The notes: generated from the letters alone by a model not told the origin. 21,399 nucleotides of DNA from JBJEQG01 sp051881635 (GCA_051881635.1 JBJEQG010000054.1:1-21399), one strand, 5' to 3'; positions 7,632 through 15,822 are shown, numbered from the stretch's first letter. Numbers and translations are program-made.

Positions 7632-8468
7632 TTATTTTTGGCGGGGCTTGTGACAACCACAGGACGGATTGTCATCATTGTCAAAGGATTTGGGAGGGAA
7701 AAATTCATCTGTCGGAAATTCTATGCGGTTGAACAATTCGCACGGGTCATCGGAGGAGGCAACACATTCTTTTGTCGGTACACAGAAATCATAAGCAGGT
7801 ACAAGCATTTGCACATTTCTTTGGATTTGAACGATTGTAAAAATACCAACAGAAATAAGCACTTCTTTTTCGGTATTGCCCGTTACGATATTTCCGTTAT
7901 AACGGCGGCAAATACATTCGGGAATACGGCAGCACGGCGGACAGCAAGTTGGTTTCTCACACAGGCGGGCATGAAGTGCAATAGGTTCGGCAACCTGAAC
8001 AGTTGCTTTCGGAAGATTACGTGACGGCATATTTGGTGTGTCGGCTTCGTCCAGACGAAAATCGGAACTGAATACCTTGACATTACCTTCACTTCCGTAA
8101 AGAATAACTTTCTTTGTAAAGACCGAAAGACCGTTAATGCAGACTGGCATGGCGGCAGGAGCCATAAATACATCTAACCGCACATCAAAAAAGAAAGTCA
8201 TATCAATGGAATAAAAGCCCTTGTGATATGGAACAGGCTCTAAATCAAGATATACGGTAATAACATCAACATCACGCAGACGCACATTTGAGGCTTTGTC
8301 AATAATGCACTGTCCCGATTCCGTCAGATAAACCCTCATATCCTCCAAACAGTCTTTGTCACCGCATGAATCATAAATACGGGGAGCGTCAATGCAAACA
8401 GTCCCTTCATCAGGACAGTTTTGCACATTTTCAACATCATTTGTCATCTCATACATATTTTCAGACAT
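7632..8468 (-). CDS. Cysteine-rich conserved protein of unknown function
   Basis: I recognise the look of a family seen in spore-forming Clostridia but know no function for it. The 278-residue product has no signal peptide or membrane segment. Its core begins IDAPRIYDSCGDKDCLEDMR (about residues 26-45) and continues through a beta-rich domain with the conserved-looking stretch EPVPYHKGFYSID. A cysteine cluster lies near residue 170-185 (CEKPTCCPPCCRIPECICRR), and the C terminus ends in CGCHKPRQK. The longer reading frame starts at 8486, but the ATG at 8466-8468 has GGAGG (8475-8479) six bases upstream, so that start is chosen. It follows the phosphoesterase gene by 80 bases on the same strand. 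A disulfide- or metal-rich structural role, such as a spore surface layer, is only inference. Confidence 0.85.
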   Translation of the reverse strand: MSENMYEMTNDVENVQNCPDEGTVCIDAPRIYDSCGDKDCLEDMRVYLTESGQCIIDKASNVRLRDVDVITVYLDLEPVPYHKGFYSIDMTFFFDVRLDVFMAPAAMPVCINGLSVFTKKVILYGSEGNVKVFSSDFRLDEADTPNMPSRNLPKATVQVAEPIALHARLCEKPTCCPPCCRIPECICRRYNGNIVTGNTEKEVLISVGIFTIVQIQRNVQMLVPAYDFCVPTKECVASSDDPCELFNRIEFPTDEFFPPKSFDNDDNPSCGCHKPRQK

Positions 8469-8548
8469 AATGAACCTCCATAACAAAAGATTTTATTATA
8501 TTTTATGTTATGGAAAATGAATTGTGCTTAACGCATGGTTGTTTCAAA

Positions 8549-9214
8549 TTATTTTTTGTCATGGACAGGCACAATTTCAGTAAAAACCGCCTGCCCCTTT
8601 TCGCCGACTGCCGACTGTGTATGCAGACTTCCGAAAAACCACCGCCGATAGCTGACATTCTTAAAAATTTCCTCTAAGAAAAAACAGAACGGCTCTGAAA
8701 TAAAACGGCGTCCCATACGCACACCGTAACTGAACGGCGGTTCATGTGTCAAAATATAATCGACCTTATTGTTATATCGTCCAAGCTGTTCCGCACCGTA
8801 ACGCATTTCATCCATTGTCGGTACAGCTCCGTTGTTTTCCCCGCCTTCTTCAATATCCAAATTATCCTCACAGCCACCGCCAAAAACAAAGTAGCTTTCG
8901 TTTTCTATCTCATAAATTTCTCCCCGTCTTAAATGATACAGATTGCCGCAGATATGACCGGCTTTTCCACCGAAAAGCTCTGTTTCATCATATTCTTTGA
9001 GCAGTGCGAAATTTTCGTGACGACCGTCCAAAAACAGTGTTTTGTGTTTTCTGTCGCCGATTTGACGCAGTATTTTTCTCTCCTCCGCAGTGTTGTTCCA
9101 TAAAAAACCGAAATCTCCGCAAATGATTAAAACATCTTTTTCGGATAATTTTTTCAGTTTTTTATCCTTAAAGCGTTTGTACTCCCCGTGCATATCTCCC
9201 GTAATATAAACCAT
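8549..9214 (-). CDS. Calcineurin-like metallophosphoesterase with altered metal-binding motifs
   Basis: The 221-residue product has the order of calcineurin-type motifs: GDMHG (D7, H9), CGDFGFLW (D34), DGRHENF (63-69), LTHEPP and FGSLHTQ. In active family members the third motif is GNH(D/E) and the last is GHxH. Here Arg65 replaces the metal-bridging asparagine, and Ser replaces the first histidine of GHxH. The enzyme may therefore be inactive, bind one metal, or have changed chemistry. The ATG at 9212-9214 is preceded by AGGAGAG. The gene is followed on the same strand by the cysteine-rich protein, probably in one transcript, and is divergent from dacF. Substrate is unknown. Confidence 0.88.
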   Translation of the reverse strand: MVYITGDMHGEYKRFKDKKLKKLSEKDVLIICGDFGFLWNNTAEERKILRQIGDRKHKTLFLDGRHENFALLKEYDETELFGGKAGHICGNLYHLRRGEIYEIENESYFVFGGGCEDNLDIEEGGENNGAVPTMDEMRYGAEQLGRYNNKVDYILTHEPPFSYGVRMGRRFISEPFCFFLEEIFKNVSYRRWFFGSLHTQSAVGEKGQAVFTEIVPVHDKK

Positions 9215-9285
9215 AAACTCTCCTCATGTCAAAATATTGCCGAACCATTGAATTTTTTTCCGTAATAATTCATCTGAAATTGCGG

Positions 9286-9314
9286 TTGTTTTTTTGTATA
9301 TAATCATGTAAAAT
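9286..9314 (+). promoter_or_regulatory. Sigma-A promoter of dacF-recG
   Basis: TTGTTT (-35, 9286-9291), a 17-base spacer and TAAAAT (-10, 9309-9314). The boxes and the T-run after the -35 are the same as in the gap promoter. Confidence 0.72.
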
Positions 9315-9379
9315 AGAGGTATATCTTTAAAAGAATATTCGATACTTTTTGATTATATCACGGAGGCTGACACTTTTCC

Positions 9380-10723
9380 ATGAAAAAATTGATTTCTTTA
9401 TTGCTTTCGTTTGCACTGGTTCTTTCCGTTGCCTGTCCTTTTTGGAGTATAGGCGTTATAGAGGCAGATGCCGCTTTTGATATTTCATTTGAAACCACAA
9501 CCAAATCCCTGTATCTTTTGAATTTGGATACCAACATTGTTGTTTATTCCAAAGCGGCAAACGAAAAACGCTATCCCGCCTCAACAACAAAGATTATGAC
9601 CTATATTATTGTCGCCGAGCAGGTTGATGACTTTGAAAACACCCGTATTAAAGTTGACGGTTCAATACTACATATGCTGGACGGTACGGGCAGTTCAATG
9701 GCAGGTATTAAGGCAGATGAAACACTCTCGATTTATCAGCTGCTTTGCTGTCTGATGATTCATTCCGGTAATGATGCCGCCCTGATTTTGGCGGACTATA
9801 TCGGTGGCGGCGATATTTCCAAATTTGTTGATATGATGAACGCAAAAGCCAAAGAGTTGGGCTGTAAAAATACCAACTTTGCCAATCCGCATGGTCTACA
9901 TAATGAGAACCACTATACAACCGCTGAAGATATGGCAATTATAACTCAGTATGCACTGACTTTGCCGCAATTTTCGGAAATTACAAACACTGTTGTTTCC
10001 GACTGTTTGGGCGATGACCGCTATTTGGTTACAACCAATTCCATGATTGACGCCAATCGTGGCGGTTCATATTATTACAGCTATGCACGGGGCGTAAAAA
10101 CCGGTTCAACCGGAACGGACAGCGGTTACTGTCTTGTATCCACAGCCGTCCGCAACGGATATACTTATCTTTGCGTTGCTCTTGGTGCACCTTATGAGGA
10201 CAAAAAAGGTGAACAGCTCGAAAACGGTGCTATGATTGACTCAAAGGCACTTTATCAATGGGCATTTGCCAATCTGGAAATTAAAACAATTCTTGAAACA
10301 AGCAATCTTATTAAATCCATTAAATTAGAGTATGCGTGGAATAAAGATACACTTCAACTTGTCCCCGCCGAAAATTATTCAACCATTCTTCCCTCAGACA
10401 TCAATATTTCAAGCATAGACAAAACTTATAATCTTCCAAAAAGCGTTGAAGCCCCCGTACAGGCAGGAGATAAAATCGGTACGGTAACACTAAGTTATGC
10501 AAATCAAAAGTTGGTTACGATTGACCTTTTGGCAGGTGAAACCGTAGAACGCAGTGAACTTTTGACGGCTCTGGACGGCATAAACAACATCTTAAAATCC
10601 CAATGGTTTTTCCTGACGATTGCCGCCCTTGTTCTTATATTTATTATCTATCTCATTGTTGCGACCGTCTACAACCGAGCAAAGAAAAACAAACGCCCTG
10701 TCAAAACCTACCGAAAATTATAA
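9380..10723 (+). CDS. dacF: D-alanyl-D-alanine carboxypeptidase (DacF/PBP5-type, low-molecular-weight PBP)
   Basis: Removes the terminal D-alanine from peptidoglycan stem pentapeptides, controlling cross-linking; acts outside the membrane. A signal peptide (about residues 1-31, ending ADA) is followed by the S11 peptidase domain with the three active-site motifs: STTK (nucleophile Ser68, Lys71), SGN (129-131) and KTG (240-242). A beta-sheet PBP5 C-terminal domain follows (about 290-390), then a membrane segment (about 405-432) and a basic cytoplasmic tail. The membrane segment is a true helix rather than the usual amphipathic anchor. GGAGG is 13 bases from the ATG, but an in-frame TGA at 9368-9370 rules out any earlier start. 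It is followed 15 bases later by recG. The sporulation-specific paralogue DacF and the vegetative DacA cannot be told apart with certainty. Confidence 0.93.
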   Translation: MKKLISLLLSFALVLSVACPFWSIGVIEADAAFDISFETTTKSLYLLNLDTNIVVYSKAANEKRYPASTTKIMTYIIVAEQVDDFENTRIKVDGSILHMLDGTGSSMAGIKADETLSIYQLLCCLMIHSGNDAALILADYIGGGDISKFVDMMNAKAKELGCKNTNFANPHGLHNENHYTTAEDMAIITQYALTLPQFSEITNTVVSDCLGDDRYLVTTNSMIDANRGGSYYYSYARGVKTGSTGTDSGYCLVSTAVRNGYTYLCVALGAPYEDKKGEQLENGAMIDSKALYQWAFANLEIKTILETSNLIKSIKLEYAWNKDTLQLVPAENYSTILPSDINISSIDKTYNLPKSVEAPVQAGDKIGTVTLSYANQKLVTIDLLAGETVERSELLTALDGINNILKSQWFFLTIAALVLIFIIYLIVATVYNRAKKNKRPVKTYRKL

Positions 10724-10738
10724 TTAGGAGATGAGAAA

Positions 10739-12781
10739 GTGGCATCGTTGTTTAGAACGCCTGTGGAGGTATTGGGAGGTATCGGACAAAAAAGAGTTGA
10801 ACAGTATCATAAACTCGGACTGTATTCAGTGGGGGATTTGCTGAGATTCTATCCGAAAAATTATGAGGATTGGAGTCAGATTACCCGTATTGCTGAGGCG
10901 AAAACAGACGAGCCATGCTGTATTTGCGGAAAGGTTATACAGGCTCATCTTCCGACACGCTCCCGTAGCGGCAGCAAGTATTTTAAAGTCGTGGTATGCG
11001 ATAATTACGACTATATGACGATTACTTTCTTTAATCAGGAATATCTGTATCAAATGCTGAGTTCAGGCGGAGAATTTCTGTTTTATGGGGTTGTTCACAG
11101 CAGTTATGCCCGTTATGAAATGACTGCACCGGCAGTGGCAACGGTTGATGTCGGACAGAGAATACGCCCGATTTACCGACAAACGGATAAACTGTCAAGC
11201 CGTATGATTGAAAAGTCGGTTGAAAAGGCAATCAAAATGTTGCCCGAAAAAATGAATGACCCGATACCGCTTTCCATACAACGGGATTTTTCAGTTTGCA
11301 GTCTTGATTTTGCCATTCGCAATATTCATTTTCCGAAAGATTCACAGTCACTTAAACAGGCCCGGGAACGACTTGTATTTGAAGAACTGCTTGTATTGCA
11401 GTTGGGAATGGCAATAATGAAAAGCGTAAAACGCAGTGAAATCAGTGAACCGATTAAAACGGATTATACGGAAGAATTTTTCGGTTTGCTGCCGTTTAAA
11501 CCGACTAATGCACAGCGGAGAGCGGTTGCGGATTGTATGCATGATATGCAGAAAGAAGGCTGTCCAATGAACCGACTGATTCAAGGCGATGTCGGTTCAG
11601 GCAAAACGGCGGTTGCGGCGGCTGTCTGTTATACAGCCGTCAAAAACAACTTGCAGTGTGCTTTTATGGCACCGACTGAAATTTTGGCACAACAGCATTA
11701 CCGTTCTCTTACGGAACTTTTTAAAAATACGGATATTCGCATAGCGTTGTTGACAGGCTCATGCCGAAAAGCGGAAAAACAAAAAATCTATGAAGATTTG
11801 TCCGAAGGACAGATAGATATTCTGATTGGCACACACGCACTCATTACGGAACAGGTGCAGTTTCATCATTTGGGTTTGGTTGTGACGGACGAACAGCACC
11901 GTTTCGGTGTGGCACAAAGGGCGGCTTTGATTGCCAAAGGTGCGTGTCCGCATTTAATGGTTATGTCGGCAACGCCCATTCCAAGAACATTGGCACTGAT
12001 GATTTTCGGTGATTTGGATTTATCCGTTTTGGACGAATTGCCGCCGGGACGGCAGTTAGTGGCTACATACCGTATTGACAATGCCAAACGCAACAGAGCT
12101 TACGGTTTTATCCGTGACCAAATCGAGGCTGGCGGACAGGCGTATATAGTGTGTCCGTTAGTGGAGAAAAGTGAGGTAATGGCGTTGCAGTCGGCACAGG
12201 ATTATTGTCGTCTTTTGGAACATTCGCCCTTGTCGGACTGCCGAACAGCCGTTTTGTACGGCAGTATGAAACCGAGTGAAAAAGAAAACATTATGCGGGA
12301 ATTTTCCGAAGGGAAAATTGATATTTTAATTTCAACGACTGTTATTGAAGTCGGTGTTGATGTGCCGAATGCAAACATTATGATGATTGAAAATGCGGAA
12401 CGCTTTGGTTTGTCACAACTCCACCAACTGCGTGGGCGTGTCGGACGGGGTAGCCGAAAATCTTATTGTCTGTTAATGTCGGATAATCAGGGTGAAACCG
12501 CACAGGAACGCCTGAATGTCCTTTGCAAAACGAATGACGGCTTTAAAGTTGCCGATGAGGATTTACGGCTGAGAGGGCCGGGCGATTTTTTCGGCTCCCG
12601 TCAACATGGTTTACCCGAACTGAAAACGGTTAAACTGTCCGATATGCAGACGGTAGAGCGGACAAAAGAGGCGGCATTGCGGATTTTGGCGGAGGACAGA
12701 ACACTTAAAGAACACAGACCGTTAGCGTTTGAGGTTGACCGTTTATTCCAACGGGTTGGAGGACAAAACGGGTTGAATTAA
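10739..12781 (+). CDS. recG: ATP-dependent DNA helicase RecG
   Basis: RecG remodels stalled replication forks and branch-migrates Holliday junctions. The 680-residue length is normal. An N-terminal wedge/OB domain (about 1-240) is followed by the superfamily 2 helicase core: Walker A GDVGSGKT (about 283-290), APTEILAQQHY, the RecG-specific DEQHRFGVAQR (about 383), SATPIPRTLAL, TTVIEVGVDVPNA, and motif VI QLRGRVGRG. The C-terminal part has LRLRGPGDFFGSRQHG, typical of RecG. The start is GTG at 10739 with AGGAG eight bases upstream. It is translationally close to dacF and probably shares its transcript. All catalytic motifs are intact. Confidence 0.97.
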   Translation: MASLFRTPVEVLGGIGQKRVEQYHKLGLYSVGDLLRFYPKNYEDWSQITRIAEAKTDEPCCICGKVIQAHLPTRSRSGSKYFKVVVCDNYDYMTITFFNQEYLYQMLSSGGEFLFYGVVHSSYARYEMTAPAVATVDVGQRIRPIYRQTDKLSSRMIEKSVEKAIKMLPEKMNDPIPLSIQRDFSVCSLDFAIRNIHFPKDSQSLKQARERLVFEELLVLQLGMAIMKSVKRSEISEPIKTDYTEEFFGLLPFKPTNAQRRAVADCMHDMQKEGCPMNRLIQGDVGSGKTAVAAAVCYTAVKNNLQCAFMAPTEILAQQHYRSLTELFKNTDIRIALLTGSCRKAEKQKIYEDLSEGQIDILIGTHALITEQVQFHHLGLVVTDEQHRFGVAQRAALIAKGACPHLMVMSATPIPRTLALMIFGDLDLSVLDELPPGRQLVATYRIDNAKRNRAYGFIRDQIEAGGQAYIVCPLVEKSEVMALQSAQDYCRLLEHSPLSDCRTAVLYGSMKPSEKENIMREFSEGKIDILISTTVIEVGVDVPNANIMMIENAERFGLSQLHQLRGRVGRGSRKSYCLLMSDNQGETAQERLNVLCKTNDGFKVADEDLRLRGPGDFFGSRQHGLPELKTVKLSDMQTVERTKEAALRILAEDRTLKEHRPLAFEVDRLFQRVGGQNGLN

Positions 12782-12783
12782 CC

Positions 12784-12820
12784 CATAAATTTGTAAAATT
12801 TATGTTATAGGCATTTTTTT
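12784..12820 (+). terminator. Weak AT-only hairpin with T-run after recG
   Basis: CATAAATTT (12784-12792) and AAATTTATG (12796-12804) form a 9-base-pair stem with a 3-base loop. A seven-T run follows at 12814-12820, but nine bases separate it from the stem. This may be a weak terminator for dacF-recG; the gap makes it uncertain. Confidence 0.4.
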
Positions 12821-12833
12821 GAAGAATTGATTA

Positions 12834-12862
12834 TTGATTTTTCGGCAAAAGTAGAGTATGAT
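12834..12862 (+). promoter_or_regulatory. Sigma-A promoter of pfkA
   Basis: TTGATT (-35, 12834-12839), a 17-base spacer and TATGAT (-10, 12857-12862). The ATG that would open the longer pfkA reading frame (12858) falls inside this -10 box, which excludes it as a start. Confidence 0.82.
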
Positions 12863-12902
12863 AAAATCAATAAACAAATTCAACAAAAAAGGTGTGATTT
12901 GC

Positions 12903-13982
12903 ATGAAAAGAATAGGTATTCTTACAAGCGGCGGCGATTGTCAGGGCTTAAACGCCGCAATTCGTGGTGTGGCAAAAACCTTGTATGAATATTACGGCGA
13001 TAAGGTTGAAATTTACGGTATCATTGACGGCTATCGTGGCTTGATTTACGGCGAATATCGCAAAATGAGTCCCGATGATTTTTCGGGTATCCTCACAAGA
13101 GGCGGTACAATTCTTGGAACTTCCCGTCAGCCGTTTAAACTTATGCGTGTTATTGACGAGGAAACCAGCATTGACAAAGTCGCTCAGATGAAAAAACACT
13201 ATAAGGAAATGAAATTGGATTGTTTGGCGATTTTGGGCGGCAACGGCACACAGAAAACCGCCAATCTTCTTTCGGGTGAGGGATTGAATGTTGTATCACT
13301 GCCCAAAACGATTGACAATGACCTTTGGGGAACGGATATGACCTTTGGTTTCCAAAGTGCCGTTGATATTGCAACCAATGTTATCGACTGTATTCATACT
13401 ACGGCAACATCACACGGGCGTGTGTTTATTGTTGAATTGATGGGGCATAAAGCCGGTTGGCTGACGCTTTATGCAGGCGTTGCAGGCGGTGCTGATGTTA
13501 TCCTTATTCCCGAAATTCCGTACCGTATTGATAAGGTTGTTGAACATTTGAAAGAGAGGGCAAAGAAAGGCAAAAACTTCTCGATTTTGGCAGTGGCTGA
13601 GGGTGCGATTGAAAAAGAGGTTGCCGACCTCCCCAAAAAGCAGAGGAAAGAAGCGATTGCCAATTTGATGTATCCGTCAATCTCCTACAAGATTGCCAAA
13701 GAAGTTGAGGAAGCAACGGGACAGGAAACAAGAGTTACGGTTCCGGGACATTTCCAGAGAGGTGGCAGTCCTGACCCATATGACCGCATGATTGCGACAA
13801 GATTTGGTACGGAGGCGGCACAGCAGATTATTCAGGGAAATTACGGCGTTATGGTAGCGTTGGTGAATAATAAGGTTGTTCCCGTACCGTTGGCGGATAT
13901 TGCGGGCAAGCTGAAAACCGTACCGCTTGACCATCAGGTTGTTAAAGCCGCCCGTGAGTTGGGAATCAGTTTTGGCGATTGA
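12903..13982 (+). CDS. pfkA: 6-phosphofructokinase (Gly104/Lys124-type)
   Basis: Phosphorylates fructose 6-phosphate to fructose 1,6-bisphosphate, the committed glycolytic step. It has 359 residues. Motifs: TSGGDCQGLNAAIRG at the N terminus, LGGNGTQKT (112-119), PKTIDND (134-140, catalytic Asp138), TTATSHGRVFIVELMGHKAGWL, and the sugar-phosphate site near TVPGHFQRGGSP. Gly115 and Lys135 correspond to E. coli positions 104 and 124. Gly at 104 is associated with ATP use, Lys at 124 with the PPi-type lineage. Asn114 stands where E. coli has the Mg-binding Asp103. The start at ATG 12903 follows AAGGTG, and the region fits a leader after the promoter at 12834-12862. An intrinsic terminator follows. 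Donor (ATP or PPi) is most likely ATP but not settled. Confidence 0.94.
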   Translation: MKRIGILTSGGDCQGLNAAIRGVAKTLYEYYGDKVEIYGIIDGYRGLIYGEYRKMSPDDFSGILTRGGTILGTSRQPFKLMRVIDEETSIDKVAQMKKHYKEMKLDCLAILGGNGTQKTANLLSGEGLNVVSLPKTIDNDLWGTDMTFGFQSAVDIATNVIDCIHTTATSHGRVFIVELMGHKAGWLTLYAGVAGGADVILIPEIPYRIDKVVEHLKERAKKGKNFSILAVAEGAIEKEVADLPKKQRKEAIANLMYPSISYKIAKEVEEATGQETRVTVPGHFQRGGSPDPYDRMIATRFGTEAAQQIIQGNYGVMVALVNNKVVPVPLADIAGKLKTVPLDHQVVKAARELGISFGD

Positions 13983-14011
13983 GTTTCGGAAACGAAAGTT
14001 ATGTGAAAATT

Positions 14012-14048
14012 CAGGGGAGCTGTATAAGCAGTTTCCCTGTTGTCTTTG
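14012..14048 (+). terminator. Intrinsic terminator of pfkA
   Basis: A 12-base-pair stem including a few G-U pairs (14012-14023 with 14028-14039) closes an ATAA loop and runs into TTGTCTTTG. It lies 30 bases after the pfkA stop. This also argues against a PH-domain gene start at 13979, which would place the hairpin inside the coding region. Confidence 0.72.
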
Positions 14049-14089
14049 TATATGATATTAAAAATAATCATTCAAAGAGGTGTGTTGGT

Positions 14090-14542
14090 ATGGAGAAAAG
14101 CGAGAAAAAAACTTCGGACGATTACGGTTATGGTCAGAAAATTATTGTGAAAGAGCGGAAACGCTGGTTGTTCTTTGGTATTCCATGGACATTTACAAAA
14201 TATACGCTGACTAACAAAAAACTAATTATTGAGGAAGGACTCCTCAAAAGCGTTGAAAATGAAATTTTGCTGTATCGTATTCTTGATGTTACATATACAC
14301 GCAATCTTTTGCAAAAGATTTTCAGACTTGGAACTATTGAAGTACATTCCAAAGACAAGAGCAATCCCGTACTGTATATCAAGAATATCAAAAATTCAAG
14401 GCATTTTCGGGAAATGCTGAGCAGAGCCGTTGAAGATGACAAGAAAAACCGCCGTATGCGTCAAAGTGAAATTATTGAAGCAGATGGCTTTAACAGCGAT
14501 TACAGCGACAGCTATTTTGATGATGATGATTTTGACGATTGA
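14090..14542 (+). CDS. Small PH-domain (bPH2/YdbS-like) protein
   Basis: The 150-residue soluble protein has a bacterial pleckstrin-homology domain (about residues 15-115). It is recognised from the pattern KYTLTNKKLIIEEGLLKS, then EILLYRILDVTYTRNLLQKIF, then GTIEVHSKDKSNPVLYIKNI, as in bPH2 proteins. Unlike YdbS it has no membrane helices. The C terminus is basic and then strongly acidic, ending in a run of Asp and Phe residues. The frame is open from 13979, but ATG 14090 has AGAGGTG seven bases upstream and lies after the pfkA terminator, so the short form is chosen. It stands alone between two terminators. bPH domains are often protein-binding modules; no partner is evident. Confidence 0.85.
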   Translation: MEKSEKKTSDDYGYGQKIIVKERKRWLFFGIPWTFTKYTLTNKKLIIEEGLLKSVENEILLYRILDVTYTRNLLQKIFRLGTIEVHSKDKSNPVLYIKNIKNSRHFREMLSRAVEDDKKNRRMRQSEIIEADGFNSDYSDSYFDDDDFDD

Positions 14543-14559
14543 TTGTTTTAACAAAAAAT

Positions 14560-14599
14560 AAGGGGGCCGTTTCAAACTTGGTTTTGAAACAGTCCCCTT
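14560..14599. terminator. Bidirectional intrinsic terminator between the PH-domain gene and the 14605-15706 operon
   Basis: A stem of about 17 base pairs with one mismatch and one G-U pair (14560-14576 with 14583-14599). On the minus strand it runs into TTATTTTTTGTT, a good U-tract; on the plus strand the tail is weaker (TTTGGTATTATTT). It sits between two convergent stop codons. Confidence 0.82.
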
Positions 14600-14604
14600 T
14601 GGTA

Positions 14605-15210
14605 TTATTTCAGAATCATGGCATAGCCAACATAAATAAGAATGGCAACAAATGCAATAATTACGCCTATAAGAACAACATTATTTTTAAGTAAGGCTTT
14701 TACTTTTTGATTTTTCCATATAAGCAGTCCGGCAATACCACATAAAATCAGCAGTGAACCCGAGATTATGCTATGAACCGCAACATCAAAGTACATGATG
14801 TCCAAACTTTGATTTGTACCTAAAATACTGATATTTTGGTAATCTCCCAAAGAGTCCTCAACCATGCCCCGTTCGTTATAGGAAAGACTTTTTAATGTTC
14901 CTTTGACGGTTAAGCCGTCTTCCGAAAGTGCAATACCATTCTCGTCAAAGTTTTTTGACAGCCAATCTTTGGAGGCTCTCATAACCACAAATTTTTCGTC
15001 GTCGGTCAACCCCACATAATAATAATCCGTACCGACAGGAATTAAACCGTTGATTGAATGTTCGGTTTCAAATAATTCTGAGGCGGCAACAATCTTTGTT
15101 TCGTAATATTTATTGAAACCGCACACATCATATATGCCCGAAAACAAAAGATAACCTACAACTGCAATATAAACCAACACAAGAAAAATGTTTGTCGCTG
15201 TTTTTTTCAT
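14605..15210 (-). CDS. Membrane protein with extracytoplasmic domain, unknown function
   Basis: The 201-residue product has one N-terminal membrane helix (about 7-28), an extracytoplasmic domain of about 110 residues without recognisable motifs, and two C-terminal helices (about 142-164 and 175-198). The ATG at 15208-15210 is preceded by AGGAG, which overlaps the end of the upstream gene. The spacing to that gene is 13 bases, so the two are clearly an operon. I do not recognise the family. The layout resembles small Gram-positive envelope proteins of unknown role. Confidence 0.82.
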   Translation of the reverse strand: MKKTATNIFLVLVYIAVVGYLLFSGIYDVCGFNKYYETKIVAASELFETEHSINGLIPVGTDYYYVGLTDDEKFVVMRASKDWLSKNFDENGIALSEDGLTVKGTLKSLSYNERGMVEDSLGDYQNISILGTNQSLDIMYFDVAVHSIISGSLLILCGIAGLLIWKNQKVKALLKNNVVLIGVIIAFVAILIYVGYAMILK

Positions 15211-15223
15211 TTTTAATCTCCTG

Positions 15224-15706
15224 TTATCTCAAATATTTTTCAGGCACATTATATCCAGCATTTGCCAGTGTTTGGGCATAAATCCGATTTTGCATACGCT
15301 CCTCCGACTCACGATACAATTTATCCATTTTTCTTTGCTTTGCACCCGTCAGTGTTCGTATTATCTCGACAACGCTGAAAACAATAAACAACGCACCAAA
15401 CACAACGAATAAAACCGCTAATATATCATTTGTCGGCAAAGTACCGCTGCGGTGATAACTTCCGAAAAGGCGAAAAGCCCTATAAATAAAAAATCCGCCT
15501 ATAAGTATGGCGATAATGAATGGAACAACAGACGGACGGTCTGCATTTCTTATGCCCTCGATAGCAATTTCGTGATAGCGTCTGTCGATGTATTTACTGC
15601 CACACTTTTTACAGTTTCGGATTGGGCTGCCGTAATAATAGGCGTCTTTGTTGTAGAAAAAAGATTTATGTCCGCAAAAAGGGCATTTTCCTTCGCTTAC
15701 CTCCAT
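15224..15706 (-). CDS. Zinc-ribbon membrane protein, unknown function
   Basis: The 160-residue product opens with a zinc ribbon: CPFC at about residues 8-11 and CKKC at about 31-34. Two membrane helices follow (about 60-80 and 90-112), then a basic, helix-prone cytoplasmic tail. The start is ATG 15704-15706, with AAGGAG (15717-15722) ten bases upstream and just before the run of Ns. The gene is therefore complete; the apparent longer frame reading through the Ns is meaningless. Its promoter lies in the missing sequence. It leads the two-gene unit with the 14605-15210 membrane protein. Confidence 0.85.
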   Translation of the reverse strand: MEVSEGKCPFCGHKSFFYNKDAYYYGSPIRNCKKCGSKYIDRRYHEIAIEGIRNADRPSVVPFIIAILIGGFFIYRAFRLFGSYHRSGTLPTNDILAVLFVVFGALFIVFSVVEIIRTLTGAKQRKMDKLYRESEERMQNRIYAQTLANAGYNVPEKYLR

Positions 15707-15722
15707 TTTTTTACCGCTCCTT

Positions 15723-15822
15723 NNNNNNNNNNNNNNNNNNNNNNNNNNNNNNNNNNNNNNNNNNNNNNNNNNNNNNNNNNNNNNNNNNNNNNNNNNNNNN
15801 NNNNNNNNNNNNNNNNNNNNNN
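15723..15822. other. Scaffold gap (100 Ns)
   Basis: Exactly 100 undetermined bases. A round 100 is the usual placeholder for a gap of unknown length, so the true distance and the adjacency of the arsenic cassette to the zinc-ribbon gene are not established. Promoter sequence for the minus-strand operon, and possibly whole genes, may be missing. Confidence 0.98.

Noticed and set aside
12858..12902. Longer N terminus for phosphofructokinase
   Set aside because: The ATG at 12858 is part of the -10 box, and the family start MKRIGILTSGG coincides with the ATG at 12903.
13979..14089. Longer N terminus for the PH-domain protein beginning at the pfkA stop
   Set aside because: It would place the pfkA terminator hairpin inside coding sequence, and the ATG at 14090 has a well-spaced ribosome binding site.
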